From assembly GCF_007678255.1 (NCBI RefSeq), contig NZ_VEED01000022.1:22766-86765 (forward strand): a stretch of DNA of 64,000 bases. Reading direction: 5' to 3'. A program made the translations under genes and the position numbers. The notes under the pieces are model-generated. The model saw nothing but the letters and a program-made list of their open reading frames with translations, had not been told where the DNA came from and ran no database searches. Below, one piece after another: positions 19,122 through 28,255 of the stretch. How positions within the stretch are numbered: position 1 is the stretch's first letter; each line of letters begins with the position of its first letter. The DNA comes from Bacillus sp. X1(2014) (GTDB taxonomy: Bacteria > Bacillota > Bacilli > Bacillales_B > DSM-18226).

Positions 19122-19685
19122 GTGAAAATAGTTGAAAGCTCTTTACCAGGTGTGCTAATCATTGAACCAAAGGTCTTTGGTGATCACCGAGGCTGGTTTA
19201 CGGAAACTTATAATGAAACGATTTTTAAAGAAGCTGGAATTCATATTAATTTTGTTCAAGATAATCAATCATTCTCTGCAGCCAAAGGGACGTTGAGAGG
19301 ATTGCATTATCAGTTAAATCCTAAGGCACAGACGAAACTGGTAAGATGTACAAGAGGATCTATATTCGATGTGGCTGTTGATATTCGTAAAGGGAGCCCA
19401 ACGTTTGGAAAATGGTTTGGATTGAAATTAACAGCTGAGAATAAGAAACAACTACTCATTCCAAAAGGTTTTGCCCACGGGTTTATGACCTTAACGGATG
19501 ATGTGGAAGTTCAGTACAAAGTGGACGAGTTATATGCCCCTGATTGTGATCGAGGCATTATTTGGAATGATCCAGCCATTGGCATTGAATGGCCAATAGA
19601 GATATCCCCAGTTTTATCGACAAAGGATGAAAAAGCACCTCTCTTTGCGGATGCTGAAAACAACTTTAGTTACGGAGAGTTATAA
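19122..19685 (+). CDS. rfbC: dTDP-4-dehydrorhamnose 3,5-epimerase
   Basis: This 187-residue cupin enzyme performs the third step to dTDP-L-rhamnose, epimerising C3 and C5. DHRGWFTETYN near residue 21, the catalytic-histidine block GTLRGLHYQ near residue 58, and VDIRKGSPTFGKW and PKGFAHGF near residue 118 are all typical. The start is GTG behind a GGGGTGTAG stretch. The stop shares a base with the rmlD start. Confidence 0.96.
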   Translation: MKIVESSLPGVLIIEPKVFGDHRGWFTETYNETIFKEAGIHINFVQDNQSFSAAKGTLRGLHYQLNPKAQTKLVRCTRGSIFDVAVDIRKGSPTFGKWFGLKLTAENKKQLLIPKGFAHGFMTLTDDVEVQYKVDELYAPDCDRGIIWNDPAIGIEWPIEISPVLSTKDEKAPLFADAENNFSYGEL

Positions 19686-20539
19686 TGAAGATTTTAGTAA
19701 CAGGATATACAGGTCAATTAGGATATGATGTGGTTAATGAAGGGTTAAATCGTGGATTAAACATGATTGGAATTGGCCAAAAGGATTTAAACATTACGGA
19801 TGAATATGCCGTAAATCAATACGTGAGAGAGCTAAAACCGGATGCTATTATTCATTGTGCAGCGTATACGGCTGTGGATAAAGCGGAGGATGACCAGGAG
19901 AATTGCTGGCATGTTAATGTGAATGGGACGAGATTTCTAGCAACTGCAGCCAAAGAAGTAAACGCCAAGTTCATGTTTATCAGTACGGATTATGTATTTG
20001 ATGGATTGGGAGAGGCTCATTTCGTCGAAACAGATATCCCTAACCCAGTTGGGTATTACGGAAAAACGAAATATGAAGCAGAAAAAGTAGTCCAATCACT
20101 ATTATCAGACTGGTTCATAGTCCGAATCTCATGGGTTTTCGGATTGAATGGAAATAACTTCGTTAAAACGATGCTAAGGTTAGCTGAGTCTCGTAACGAG
20201 CTAAACGTAGTTGGTGACCAAGTGGGATCACCTACCAATACGTTTGATTTAGCCAAATTATTGATGGATATGATTCAAACTGATAAATTCGGGTCGTATC
20301 ATGCCACAAATGAAGGCTTTTGTAGCTGGGCGGAATTTGCTAAGGAAATCTTCCACTTATCAAATAGGGTAGTAAAGGTTCATGCCATTGCAACGGAGGA
20401 ATACCCAACAAGAGCCGTGAGACCGAAGAACTCAAGGATGTCAAAGCAGAAATTAGTGGACAATGGTTTTACTCCATTACCAACTTGGCAGGATTCTTTA
20501 GAACGATACTTACAAGCATTACAACATGAGGTGAAATAA
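19685..20539 (+). CDS. rfbD: dTDP-4-dehydrorhamnose reductase
   Basis: This 284-residue short-chain reductase makes the last step to dTDP-L-rhamnose with NAD(P)H. The cofactor site GYTGQLGYDV lies at the N-terminus, PDAIIHCAAYTAVDKAEDD near residue 55, and ISTDYVFDG near residue 100. The catalytic YYGKTKYEAE follows near residue 125 and RISWVFG near residue 145. The start overlaps the rmlC stop and the stop overlaps the rmlB start by one base each. Confidence 0.96.
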   Translation: MKILVTGYTGQLGYDVVNEGLNRGLNMIGIGQKDLNITDEYAVNQYVRELKPDAIIHCAAYTAVDKAEDDQENCWHVNVNGTRFLATAAKEVNAKFMFISTDYVFDGLGEAHFVETDIPNPVGYYGKTKYEAEKVVQSLLSDWFIVRISWVFGLNGNNFVKTMLRLAESRNELNVVGDQVGSPTNTFDLAKLLMDMIQTDKFGSYHATNEGFCSWAEFAKEIFHLSNRVVKVHAIATEEYPTRAVRPKNSRMSKQKLVDNGFTPLPTWQDSLERYLQALQHEVK

Positions 20540-21573
20540 TGAATAGGAAAAAGATTCTAGTAACAGGCGGAGCAGGTTTCATTGGAGGGAACTTTGTTCA
20601 ATATATGGTGAATAAGTATCCTAATTATGATATTTATAATTTAGATTTATTAACCTATGCCGGCGATTTAACCAAGCATCGTGAAATTGAAAACAAGTCT
20701 AATTATTATTTTGTTAAGACAGATATCGCTGACCGTGAGGCAATGTTGGCACTTTTTGAAAAAGAGAAATTTGATTATGTAGCTCATTTTGCTGCAGAAA
20801 GTCATGTCGATCGCTCAATTACGGAGCCTGGGATCTTTGTGAAAACCAATGTATTGGGAACTCAAGTTTTACTCGATGCATCAAAGCAAATTGGGGTGAC
20901 TAAATTCGTTCATGTCTCAACAGATGAAGTATATGGTGAGTTAGATTTTGATCCGACAACTTTCTTTACAGAAGAAACCCCATTACAACCAAACAGTCCT
21001 TATAGTGCAAGTAAAGCATCCTCTGACTTTTTAGTTAGAGCATATCATGAAACATTTGGCTTACCTGTTAATATTACTCGCTGCTCTAATAACTATGGAC
21101 CATTTCATTTTCCGGAAAAGTTAATTCCTTTAACGATTTCCCGAGTATTAAATGAGGAAAAGGTACCGGTTTACGGTGATGGAAAAAATATTCGTGATTG
21201 GCTTCATGTTCTTGATCATTGTGCAGCGATTGACCTAGTTTTGCATGAAGGTGTAAATGGTGAGGTTTATAATGTAGGCGGGCATAATGAGCGCACAAAC
21301 TTAGAAGTTGTTAAAACCATTATTAGTACTTTAGGCAAGTCCGAAGACCTTATAGAATTCGTTGCAGATCGTTTAGGTCATGATAAGCGTTATGCTATCG
21401 ATCCAACTAAATTGGAGAAGTTAGGTTGGAAACCAACTTATACATTTGAAACTGGTATTGCTCATACTATTAATTGGTACCTGAACAACAAATGGTGGTG
21501 GGAGCAAATCATTAGTGGGGAATATCAAAGTTACTTTAATATGCAATATGCAACTAAACTTAATTTGAAATAA
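20539..21573 (+). CDS. rfbB: dTDP-glucose 4,6-dehydratase
   Basis: This 344-residue extended short-chain dehydrogenase converts dTDP-glucose to dTDP-4-keto-6-deoxyglucose, the second step of rhamnose supply. TGGAGFIGGNFVQYMV carries the NAD site, HFAAESHVDRSI lies near residue 82, HVSTDEVYGEL near residue 125, and the catalytic [20 protein letters not shown] near residue 155. The length is normal. It ends the rml operon. A decayed second copy lies at 27177. Confidence 0.96.
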   Translation: MNRKKILVTGGAGFIGGNFVQYMVNKYPNYDIYNLDLLTYAGDLTKHREIENKSNYYFVKTDIADREAMLALFEKEKFDYVAHFAAESHVDRSITEPGIFVKTNVLGTQVLLDASKQIGVTKFVHVSTDEVYGELDFDPTTFFTEETPLQPNSPYSASKASSDFLVRAYHETFGLPVNITRCSNNYGPFHFPEKLIPLTISRVLNEEKVPVYGDGKNIRDWLHVLDHCAAIDLVLHEGVNGEVYNVGGHNERTNLEVVKTIISTLGKSEDLIEFVADRLGHDKRYAIDPTKLEKLGWKPTYTFETGIAHTINWYLNNKWWWEQIISGEYQSYFNMQYATKLNLK

Positions 21574-21667
21574 AAAAATTTACAGAAATGAAATCAAAAG
21601 TATTCTATAGTTTTTAGGGAGAGGGCCAAGGTCCTTTCCCTTCTTTTTTATTGTCGATGTGAATCAT

Positions 21668-22625
21668 ATGAAGATCATTGCAAATTATATTTCTGAATAT
21701 GGGTAGGGCATCCTCTAGAAGTATTGCAGTTATATGGAAAATGCTAAAGGACCCAAAAATGCACATTTTTGTCTGTTATTCGTATACTATATATTTTATT
21801 AAGGAGTCCCTTTATTCTAATCGTGTATGTTATCGAACCATAAAGACAGATGTTGGTTACTTTTTGGAAAATAATTCGGTCAATTCTGATAACTTGCGAT
21901 TATTTGAGGAATATAAAAACTTCATTAATGATTGGGATTTCAAGGTTGAACAGGAGCAAGAGATTATGAAAATAAACCATATTGACTTAGTTATTTCAGA
22001 TATTTCGCCACTCCCATTTGAATCAGCTCAAGAACAGGTATTCCTTCTATGGGTTTTTCTAACTTTACTTGGTATACTGCCTATCATGATTTATGTGATG
22101 ACAGTGAATTTACACAATATCTAGAAGCCTATCAAAAGATGACTCATTCTATTCGTTGGCCAGGAGTAATGAAAATTTGAATGTACCTACAATTCTTTAT
22201 AGATTTTTTTCTAGAGAAGTTGATTTAATAGAGATTCAAAGAATTAGGTTAGTGAACCTAAATGAAGATAAGAAGATTATCTTTTTAGGTCTAGGGATGA
22301 AAATAGACCTAGGGAATAGTAGCTTCGTATTTGGGACAGCCCAGATTGTGTATCCTCCAATTTTGAGGTAGATCCTTCAAATGTGTTCCAATACCAAGTG
22401 ATATTTGGAATCTCAAAATAAATTGCTGCATCAGACCTAGTGATTTCCAAAGCATGATGGGGAATGATTGGGGAGGCAATGGATGCTAAAGTACCTCTAT
22501 TAATCCTGAATCGAGCATCCATGAAAGAGGATCAAAATACGTTATCCGCTTCATTATTATTAGAAGAGCTACTATCTCTCAATTCTCTATTCACACTACC
22601 AATAATTGACTTGTCAACTTTATAG
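21668..22625 (+). pseudogene. Decayed glycosyltransferase gene (arabinokinase N-terminal/GT28-like)
   Basis: Reading across frames recovers a protein-like path: an ISEYGxGH...SSRSIAVIW start, a YRTIKTDVGYFLENNS stretch with DLVISDISPLPFE (frame 21678-22040), GIPSMGFSNFTWYTAYHD in another frame, then LVISKA.WGMIGEAMDAKVPL near 22437-22490. This follows the order of a GT-B glycosyltransferase (donor-site ISKxGxGxxxEAL). At least four frameshifts and several stops break it, starting with a TAG at codon 13. It lies between rmlB and pgm, so it was probably a member of the polysaccharide locus. Confidence 0.7.
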
Positions 22626-22754
22626 GTTTTAAAATCATCACACTCGATTTTATGACAAAGATGATGTTAATTTAGGTAATTGATCGTAGCAAATGACATC
22701 CTGAAAATATGGAAATAATCCTAGTTATACATCTTAGATAAGGGGGAAGGTACT

Positions 22755-24491
22755 TTGACTTGGTTAGATAATGCAGAAAAATGGATTAATTTTAATAAAC
22801 TAGATCATGATTTAAAAGAAAAGTTACTAGAAATGGATATCATTAAGAAAATATTAGAGGATAGTTTTTATAAACATTTAGAATTTGGTACAGGCGGTAT
22901 GCGGGGAGAGCTTGGACCTGGTATTAATCGCTTAAATACTTACACAATCCGTAGGGCGGCCGAAGGGCTTGCACAGTATATTGTGGAACAAGGGGAAGCA
23001 GTGAAACAACGTGGTGTTGTTATTGCCTATGATTCCCGCCATAAATCTCCTGAGTTTGCGTTAGAAGTAGCTAAAACCGTTGGAAAGCATGGTATCAAAG
23101 CGTATGTATTTGACGAACTTCGTCCTACACCTGTCCTTTCTTTTGCGGTTAGGTATTTGAACGCCTTTTCAGGTGTAGTAATCACAGCAAGTCATAATCC
23201 GCCAGAGTACAATGGCTTTAAAGTCTACGGCGAGGATGGCGGTCAGCTTCCACCAGAAGCAGCCGATACGATTATTCGTTATGTGAATACAGTAGAAAAT
23301 GAGTTAATGGTCGAAGTGGCAGACGAGCAGGAACTTCTAACAAGCGGATTATTAACCTACATAGGTAAAGCGATAGATCATGCTTATACAGAACAATTAA
23401 AAACACTTCAATTGAACCCAGAAATGGTTGCAAGCGTGGCAAAAGACATACGAGTAGTTTATTCTCCATTACACGGTACCGGGAATAAGCCAGTTCGTGC
23501 TGGACTAAAGGCATTTGGCTTTGAGAATGTGACTGTGGTTAAGGAACAAGAGCTGCCAGATGCAAACTTCTCTACCGTTAAGTCACCAAATCCCGAGGAG
23601 CATGCGGCTTTTGAATTAGCCATTGGGTATGGAGAAAAAATCAATGCCGATATTCTCATGGCTACGGATCCAGATGCTGACCGTTTAGGTGTGGCAGTCA
23701 AAAATGGCGAAGGAGAGTACGTAGTATTGACCGGCAACCAATTGGGTGCCTTAATGCTGGAGTATTTGTTATCACAAAAGCAAGCAAAAGGAGCGCTGCC
23801 TGAAAGTGGTGTTGTCATCAAAACCATCGTTACTTCCGAAATTGGCCGAGCGATTGCTGAGCATTACGGGATTCAAGCAATGGATACCCTCACTGGATTT
23901 AAATTCATTGGTGAAAAGATTAATGAGTTTGAGCAGACAGGCGCTTCTACCTTCTTATTTGGGTATGAAGAAAGCTATGGGTATTTGATTGGCGACTTTG
24001 TCCGTGACAAGGATGCTGTCCAATCAGCTATCTTTGCGGCTGAAGTGGCTGCTTATTACAAATCCAAAGGCATGACCATGTATGAAGGGCTTCTGGCTAT
24101 TTTTGAAAAGTACGGTTTCTATCAAGAATCACTACAATCGATTACCTTAAAAGGAAAAGATGGAGCAGAACAAATTGCTGGATTAATGGATACCTTTAGG
24201 AATGAGCCATTAAGTGAAGTGGCTGGAATTGAGGTTGCAGCTATTGAGGATTACTCCACTTCTGTAAGGTACGCAAATGAAACTGAAAGCAAGATTGATT
24301 TGCCACCATCCAATGTTCTTAAGTATCATTTAGCGGACGGTTCTTGGTTATGTTTACGTCCATCAGGAACAGAACCAAAGGCGAAGTTTTACTTTGGAGT
24401 AAAAGGCACTTCTATGGGAGACAGTGAGGAGAAGTTATCTGCGCTCCAAAATGCTGTCATGGATAAAGTGAATACTATTTTAGCAGAGTAA
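22755..24491 (+). CDS. pgcA: Phosphoglucomutase (alpha-D-phosphohexomutase)
   Basis: This 578-residue cytoplasmic enzyme interconverts glucose-6-phosphate and glucose-1-phosphate, feeding GalU and RmlA. The active-site serine loop [15 protein letters not shown] lies near residue 142, metal loop DPDADRLG near residue 300, sugar loop [18 protein letters not shown] near residue 405, and phosphate loop [15 protein letters not shown] near residue 535. TTG is the start, behind AAGGGGGAAGG. The length matches PgcA of Bacillus. Confidence 0.95.
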   Translation: MTWLDNAEKWINFNKLDHDLKEKLLEMDIIKKILEDSFYKHLEFGTGGMRGELGPGINRLNTYTIRRAAEGLAQYIVEQGEAVKQRGVVIAYDSRHKSPEFALEVAKTVGKHGIKAYVFDELRPTPVLSFAVRYLNAFSGVVITASHNPPEYNGFKVYGEDGGQLPPEAADTIIRYVNTVENELMVEVADEQELLTSGLLTYIGKAIDHAYTEQLKTLQLNPEMVASVAKDIRVVYSPLHGTGNKPVRAGLKAFGFENVTVVKEQELPDANFSTVKSPNPEEHAAFELAIGYGEKINADILMATDPDADRLGVAVKNGEGEYVVLTGNQLGALMLEYLLSQKQAKGALPESGVVIKTIVTSEIGRAIAEHYGIQAMDTLTGFKFIGEKINEFEQTGASTFLFGYEESYGYLIGDFVRDKDAVQSAIFAAEVAAYYKSKGMTMYEGLLAIFEKYGFYQESLQSITLKGKDGAEQIAGLMDTFRNEPLSEVAGIEVAAIEDYSTSVRYANETESKIDLPPSNVLKYHLADGSWLCLRPSGTEPKAKFYFGVKGTSMGDSEEKLSALQNAVMDKVNTILAE

Positions 24492-24563
24492 ATGATAAAT
24501 CCTCCTTGCTTAAAATCGTGGGCATGAGGGATTATTTGTTTTACTAAAGGGAAGGTGGAACAG

Positions 24564-25013
24564 ATGAATAGCAGAAAAGGGTGGCTATTAGCAGTGATTC
24601 TTTGGATGGCATTAATCTTTTTCTTCACACAGCTTCCATATTTTACTGGGGAAAAAACATCCAAAGCAATTCAACATGTAGTAGTGAAGGAACATAATAC
24701 TATTCACACACCAAGTGCGGACCATGAAGAGATTAATGTGTTGAACCTGGTCGTAAGGAAAGCAACACATGTTACGGTATTCGGGATACTTGCTCTATTA
24801 TTGTTTAAATCTCTTGAAATCTATCGATATTCTTATATTCTTTCATGGGTGCTAACCTTTCTTTATGCGGTTACAGATGAATATCATCAATCGTTTATGT
24901 CAGGAAGAGTTTCATCTTTTAGGGATGTCTTGTTTGATTCCCTTGGGGCATTACTTGGGTTAACATTAATGTTTTTTATCAATAGAAAGAGAAAACTGAT
25001 TCGTACAACTTAG
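24564..25013 (+). CDS. VanZ-family membrane protein
   Basis: This 149-residue protein has four hydrophobic segments. The VanZ core RKATHVTVFGILALLL is near residue 70, and TDEYHQSFMSGRVSSFRDVL, with the conserved DExHQ and GR pairs, is near residue 105. The start was set at ATG 24564 behind GGAAGGTGG; the in-frame GTG at 24555 lies within that site. VanZ-like proteins are linked to glycopeptide tolerance and envelope functions but are poorly understood. It sits between sugar-phosphate enzymes, probably in one transcript. Confidence 0.9.
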   Translation: MNSRKGWLLAVILWMALIFFFTQLPYFTGEKTSKAIQHVVVKEHNTIHTPSADHEEINVLNLVVRKATHVTVFGILALLLFKSLEIYRYSYILSWVLTFLYAVTDEYHQSFMSGRVSSFRDVLFDSLGALLGLTLMFFINRKRKLIRTT

Positions 25014-25052
25014 ATTTTCGATTTTTTACGTATACTACTGGAGGTCTTGATT

Positions 25053-25997
25053 TTGCAACCGTTGTTTTTAAAACCTGTTTTTAAAGAGAGAATTTGGGGA
25101 GGTACCACGCTGCAAACGGAATTTGGATATGATATTCCAACAGAGAATACAGGGGAATGTTGGTCGATCTCTGCTCATCCGAATGGTCCTTCCGTTATTG
25201 AAAATGGTCCCTATGCAGGGCTAACCTTGGACAATCTTTGGAAAGAGCAACCAGAGCTTTTCGGCCACCCGAAAGAGAAGGTTTTTCCTCTTTTAACAAA
25301 AATACTGGATGCGAACATGGATCTATCGGTTCAAGTGCATCCAGATGATTCTTATGCTATGGTACATGAAAATGGCGAACTGGGAAAAACAGAATGCTGG
25401 TATATCATTGATTGCAAAGAAGATGCGGACATGATCTTTGGCCATAATGCTGCATCAAAGGAAGAATTAATCAAGCAAATCAATGAGGGTGAATGGAACA
25501 ATTTATTGCGCCGAGTGAAGATTAAGCCAGGTGACTTTTTCTATGTACCAAGTGGAACGATTCATGCATTATGTGAAGGCACCTTAGTATTGGAAACCCA
25601 GCAAAGCTCTGACACCACCTACCGTGTGTACGATTATGACCGCAGGGATGCAGACGGGAATTTGCGGGACCTTCATTTAGAAAGGGCGATCGAAGTCACC
25701 ACTGTTCCGCATCATGATTTAGTAAGTGAGTCTAAAGTGGAAGAGAAGGGGAATGTAAGAATTACAACCTTTTTGGAATCGGAGTTTTTCTCCGTTAATA
25801 AGTGGGATGTTCAAGGGAAAGCTTCTTTTTCTATGAATGATCAATATTTGCTTCTTAGTGTGATTAATGGAGAAGGCGCATTAATTCATCATGAGGAGCA
25901 ATATGAGTTGAAGAAGGGGACTCATCTGATTCTTCCTGTTGGTTTTGGAGAATTTGAAGTAGATGGGGAATGTGAGATCATCGTTTCTCATACCTAA
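25053..25997 (+). CDS. manA: Mannose-6-phosphate isomerase, class I
   Basis: This 314-residue zinc cupin enzyme interconverts fructose-6-phosphate and mannose-6-phosphate. Zinc ligands are visible in SVQVHPDDSYA near residue 94, GKTECWYI near residue 112 and PSGTIHALCEG near residue 168. The start TTG 25053 lies eight bases after CTGGAGG; TTG 25047 is too close. It closes the polysaccharide precursor group and is followed by a hairpin at 26014. Confidence 0.95.
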   Translation: MQPLFLKPVFKERIWGGTTLQTEFGYDIPTENTGECWSISAHPNGPSVIENGPYAGLTLDNLWKEQPELFGHPKEKVFPLLTKILDANMDLSVQVHPDDSYAMVHENGELGKTECWYIIDCKEDADMIFGHNAASKEELIKQINEGEWNNLLRRVKIKPGDFFYVPSGTIHALCEGTLVLETQQSSDTTYRVYDYDRRDADGNLRDLHLERAIEVTTVPHHDLVSESKVEEKGNVRITTFLESEFFSVNKWDVQGKASFSMNDQYLLLSVINGEGALIHHEEQYELKKGTHLILPVGFGEFEVDGECEIIVSHT

Positions 25998-26013
25998 TAT
26001 GAAACCTAAATCT

Positions 26014-26057
26014 TCCCGACTTATGTTAAATATTCATAGATCTATCGTAAGTCGGGA
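26014..26057 (+). terminator. Probable terminator after manA
   Basis: TCCCGACTTA (26014-26023) pairs exactly with TAAGTCGGGA (26048-26057) across a 24-base loop. The tail is only weakly T-rich (TTT), so the efficiency is uncertain. It separates the + strand EPS locus from minus-strand small genes. Confidence 0.55.
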
Positions 26058-26127
26058 TTTGAAATCTAGTGATAAAATTTATCTGGCGTAGTCTGTTGTT
26101 CTTTTTATCCTATTTATATTTACCATA

Positions 26128-26241
26128 CTAATGAATCATTTGAATAACTAATTTAATCCAACCGAAAAACGCAAACCATAATGGAACACTTAAAGACGTC
26201 CCCCACAATAATCCTAATAAAAGATTCCCTTGCTTGTCCAT
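26128..26241 (-). CDS. 37-residue single-pass membrane peptide (twin 1)
   Basis: A short gene read on the minus strand has ATG at 26241 behind AATAGGAGTGG and encodes 37 residues: a polar start (MDKQGN) then a hydrophobic stretch LLLGLLWGTSLSVPLWFAFF and a short tail. It shares the pattern LWGxxLSxPLW and exact length with the gene at 26486, so the two are paralogs. I know no function. A cre-like box lies 65 bases upstream at 26306. The conserved motif in two copies makes chance unlikely. Confidence 0.65.
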   Translation of the reverse strand: MDKQGNLLLGLLWGTSLSVPLWFAFFGWIKLVIQMIH

Positions 26242-26305
26242 GAAATCCACTCCTATTGTTAGTTGTAGATAAATCTGGTGATGCACGGTTCAATTTTTTA
26301 TTATA

Positions 26306-26319
26306 TGTAAACGCTTTCA
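26306..26319 (-). promoter_or_regulatory. Candidate cre (CcpA) box
   Basis: TGTAAACGCTTTCA fits the catabolite-responsive element consensus at every fixed position. It lies upstream of the 37-residue gene starting at 26241, close to where its promoter should be. This would imply carbon-catabolite control, but no reporter or binding evidence exists here. Confidence 0.4.
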
Positions 26320-26485
26320 GTTTTTCTTTTCTATATAATACCCAAATAAGGAAGGAGAATAAAGTAGAAATATGCAAATAATAGACTAAATATTTCGACA
26401 AATTCATTTGATAGACTTTCCCATAGGGAAGAAAAAATCTATTAATCAAATTAGTATATATCATAAATAAGGGACTGCTGTTCCT

Positions 26486-26599
26486 TTAGTGAAAAATTTT
26501 ACGTAGTATAAAATAGACGATTGCCCATAAAGGGATTGATAAAAGGATCCCCCAAAGGCAGCCCTTACCAAAATTTCGCCCATCTTCTTTTTCTGCCAT
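26486..26599 (-). CDS. 37-residue single-pass membrane peptide (twin 2)
   Basis: Minus-strand ATG at 26599 lies behind a TTGGAGTG ribosome site. The product has a charged start (MAEKEDGRNFGKG), a membrane span with CLWGILLSIPLWAIVYFIL and a basic tail (RKIFH). It matches its neighbour at 26128 in length and in the LWGxLLSxPLW core. The 244 bases between the twins are open in one minus frame but show no ribosome site, so I do not call a gene there. Function unknown. Confidence 0.65.
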   Translation of the reverse strand: MAEKEDGRNFGKGCLWGILLSIPLWAIVYFILRKIFH

Positions 26600-26821
26600 G
26601 TTATCACTCCAATTCGAAACTGGTTGCTTACCACTATTTAACCATGTGTGGGTGAACGGTTATATCTAAATCGTTCGATGAATAGCAACAAATTATTCTT
26701 AGTCATGTCGAACAGGATCATGAATGCGAAGGCTGGGTTTTTGCCACATTATTAACATATAAATAGGTTATTAGGGCTATTTATTACTAGTAACAATTAG
26801 TATACTATCAATATAAGCACA

Positions 26822-26925
26822 TAGTTCGTACGAAAGGGCAAACCCATTGAAAGATGGAGGCGCAAAACTATAGGGGCTAAGGTTTTCACAACTATGCCAG
26901 CCAGCTACCGAATATGATCGCCTTA
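26822..26925 (+). promoter_or_regulatory. Class I cyclic-di-GMP riboswitch (GEMM-I)
   Basis: The conserved core is present in order: AAGGGCAAACCCATTGAAAG (26833-26852), GGAGGCGCAAAACTATAGGG, GGCTAAGG, then GCCAGCCAGCTACCGAA (26896-26912). This gives the GAAA tetraloop hairpin, the GCGCAAA segment, and the closing receptor stem ending in ACCGAA. It precedes the 36-residue gene at 26961. No obvious terminator lies between, so control of translation through the GGGAGG site is the likely mode; whether binding turns the gene on or off cannot be told. Confidence 0.88.
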
Positions 26926-26960
26926 CTACGGATTATGAATATACTCTGGGAGGTTATACT

Positions 26961-27071
26961 ATGGTTATCTTTATTGCAGGCTTATTTGTTGGATCTTTCT
27001 CTATGCTTACAGTAATGAGTCTTATGGTTGCAGCTAAACGGGGAGATCAACTCCTTGAATCACAACAATAA
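26961..27071 (+). CDS. 36-residue membrane peptide under a c-di-GMP riboswitch (DUF3789-like)
   Basis: ATG 26961 follows CTGGGAGG at good spacing. The product starts with a membrane span (VIFIAGLFVGSFSMLTVMSL) and ends with a short charged tail (AAKRGDQLLESQQ). The form IAGLFVGSFxxxxxMxLMxAAKRGD resembles the short DUF3789-type proteins of Firmicutes. It is the only gene before the terminator at 27089, so it is the riboswitch target. Its role is unknown; a link to the sessile or matrix programme is inferred from the ligand. Confidence 0.75.
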   Translation: MVIFIAGLFVGSFSMLTVMSLMVAAKRGDQLLESQQ

Positions 27072-27088
27072 ATTGAAAGCGTTTACCG

Positions 27089-27117
27089 AACAACCTCGAA
27101 TTTGAGGTTGTTTTTTA
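27089..27117 (+). terminator. Intrinsic terminator after the riboswitch-controlled peptide gene
   Basis: AACAACCTC (27089-27097) pairs with GAGGTTGTT (27104-27112), loop GAATTT, followed by a T run to about 27116. It ends the c-di-GMP-controlled transcript. Confidence 0.85.
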
Positions 27118-27176
27118 TTTTTCAAAATTAGTTTATAAATTATATATAATAAAACAACACGAAAGGGGAGAACGGG

Positions 27177-28198
27177 GTGAAAAGGGAAAAAGTACTGATT
27201 ACTGGTGGTGCGGGATTCATTGGTGGGAATTTCGTTCATTATATGATGAGTAAATACCCTCTATACGATATTTATAATCTTGATTTACTGACCTATGTGG
27301 GTGATTTAACTAAGCACCGTGATTTTGAAGCGAGGCCAAACTATCATTTTATTAAGGCTGATATCACGGATCGTGAGGGGATCATTTAGCTGCTTGAACA
27401 GGAGAAGTTTGATTATGTTGTTCATTTTGCAGCGGAAAGTCACGTCGATCGATCGATTACTGATCCAAGTATCTTTGTTCGAACCAATGTTTTAGGGACA
27501 CAGGTATTACTAGATGCTGCTAAACAGGTGGGTGTTAAGAAATTTGTTAATGTTTCAACCGATGAAGTCTATCGTGAATTGGATTTTGACCCGACTATTT
27601 TCTTACTGAAGAATCGCCATTACAAGCAAATAGTCCCTATAGTGCAAGTAAGGCATCTTCAGACCTTCTCGTAAGGGCCTATCATGCAACATACGGACTT
27701 CCGATAAATATCACGCGATGCTCTAATAACTATGGTCCGTTTCAATTCCCTGAGAAGCTGATCCCATTGACCATTTCTCTACCTAAATGATGAAAAGGTT
27801 CCGGTATATGGTGACGGCAAGAATGTACGTGATTGGCTGCATGTCCTGGACCACTCTTCGGCTATCTTGTCATGCATAAAGGTGTTATGGGAGATGTCTA
27901 TAATATTGGCGGACATAACGAGCGGAGTAATTTAGAAGTGGTAAAAACGATCATTCGTACTTTAGGTAAGTCAAATGATTTAATTGAATTTGTAACAGAC
28001 CGCTTGGGCCATGATAAACGGTATGCTATCGATTCTGCGAAGATAGAGAAGTTAGGGTGGAGACCTGAATATATTTTTGAAGATGGGATTGCTCGGACTA
28101 TTGAATGGTATTTAGATAACAATCGGTGGTGGGAACAGATAATGTTGCTGAATTACCGAACATTCACCCAGATAACGGAAATATCAAAAGAGAACTGA
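27177..28198 (+). pseudogene. Broken second dTDP-glucose 4,6-dehydratase gene
   Basis: The start (TGGAGFIGGNFVHYMM) and the end (NLEVVKTIIRTLGKSNDLIE, WYLDNNRWWEQI) follow RmlB of this window closely. A TAG stop replaces a codon at 27387 and small deletions shift the frame near 27598, 27780 and 27852. HFAAESHVDRSI, NVSTDEVY and the catalytic YSASKAS region are all still legible across frames. The identity to the intact gene at 20539 is well below that of a recent duplication, so it is an old paralog or an import. GTG start with GAAAGGGGAG. Confidence 0.9.
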
Positions 28199-28255
28199 AA
28201 ACAGTTCTCCTGTGATTTGAACTTTATAGCTGTGTGTAATTTCTTAAACAGTATT

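Noticed and set aside
26153..26464. 103-codon minus-strand open frame between and over the twin 37-residue genes
   Set aside because: It has no ribosome site, overlaps the better-supported 37-codon gene in another frame and shows low-complexity composition.
27074..27087. cre-like TGAAAGCGTTTACC after the riboswitch peptide gene
   Set aside because: The last position does not fit and it lies between stop codon and terminator, where control of initiation is not expected.
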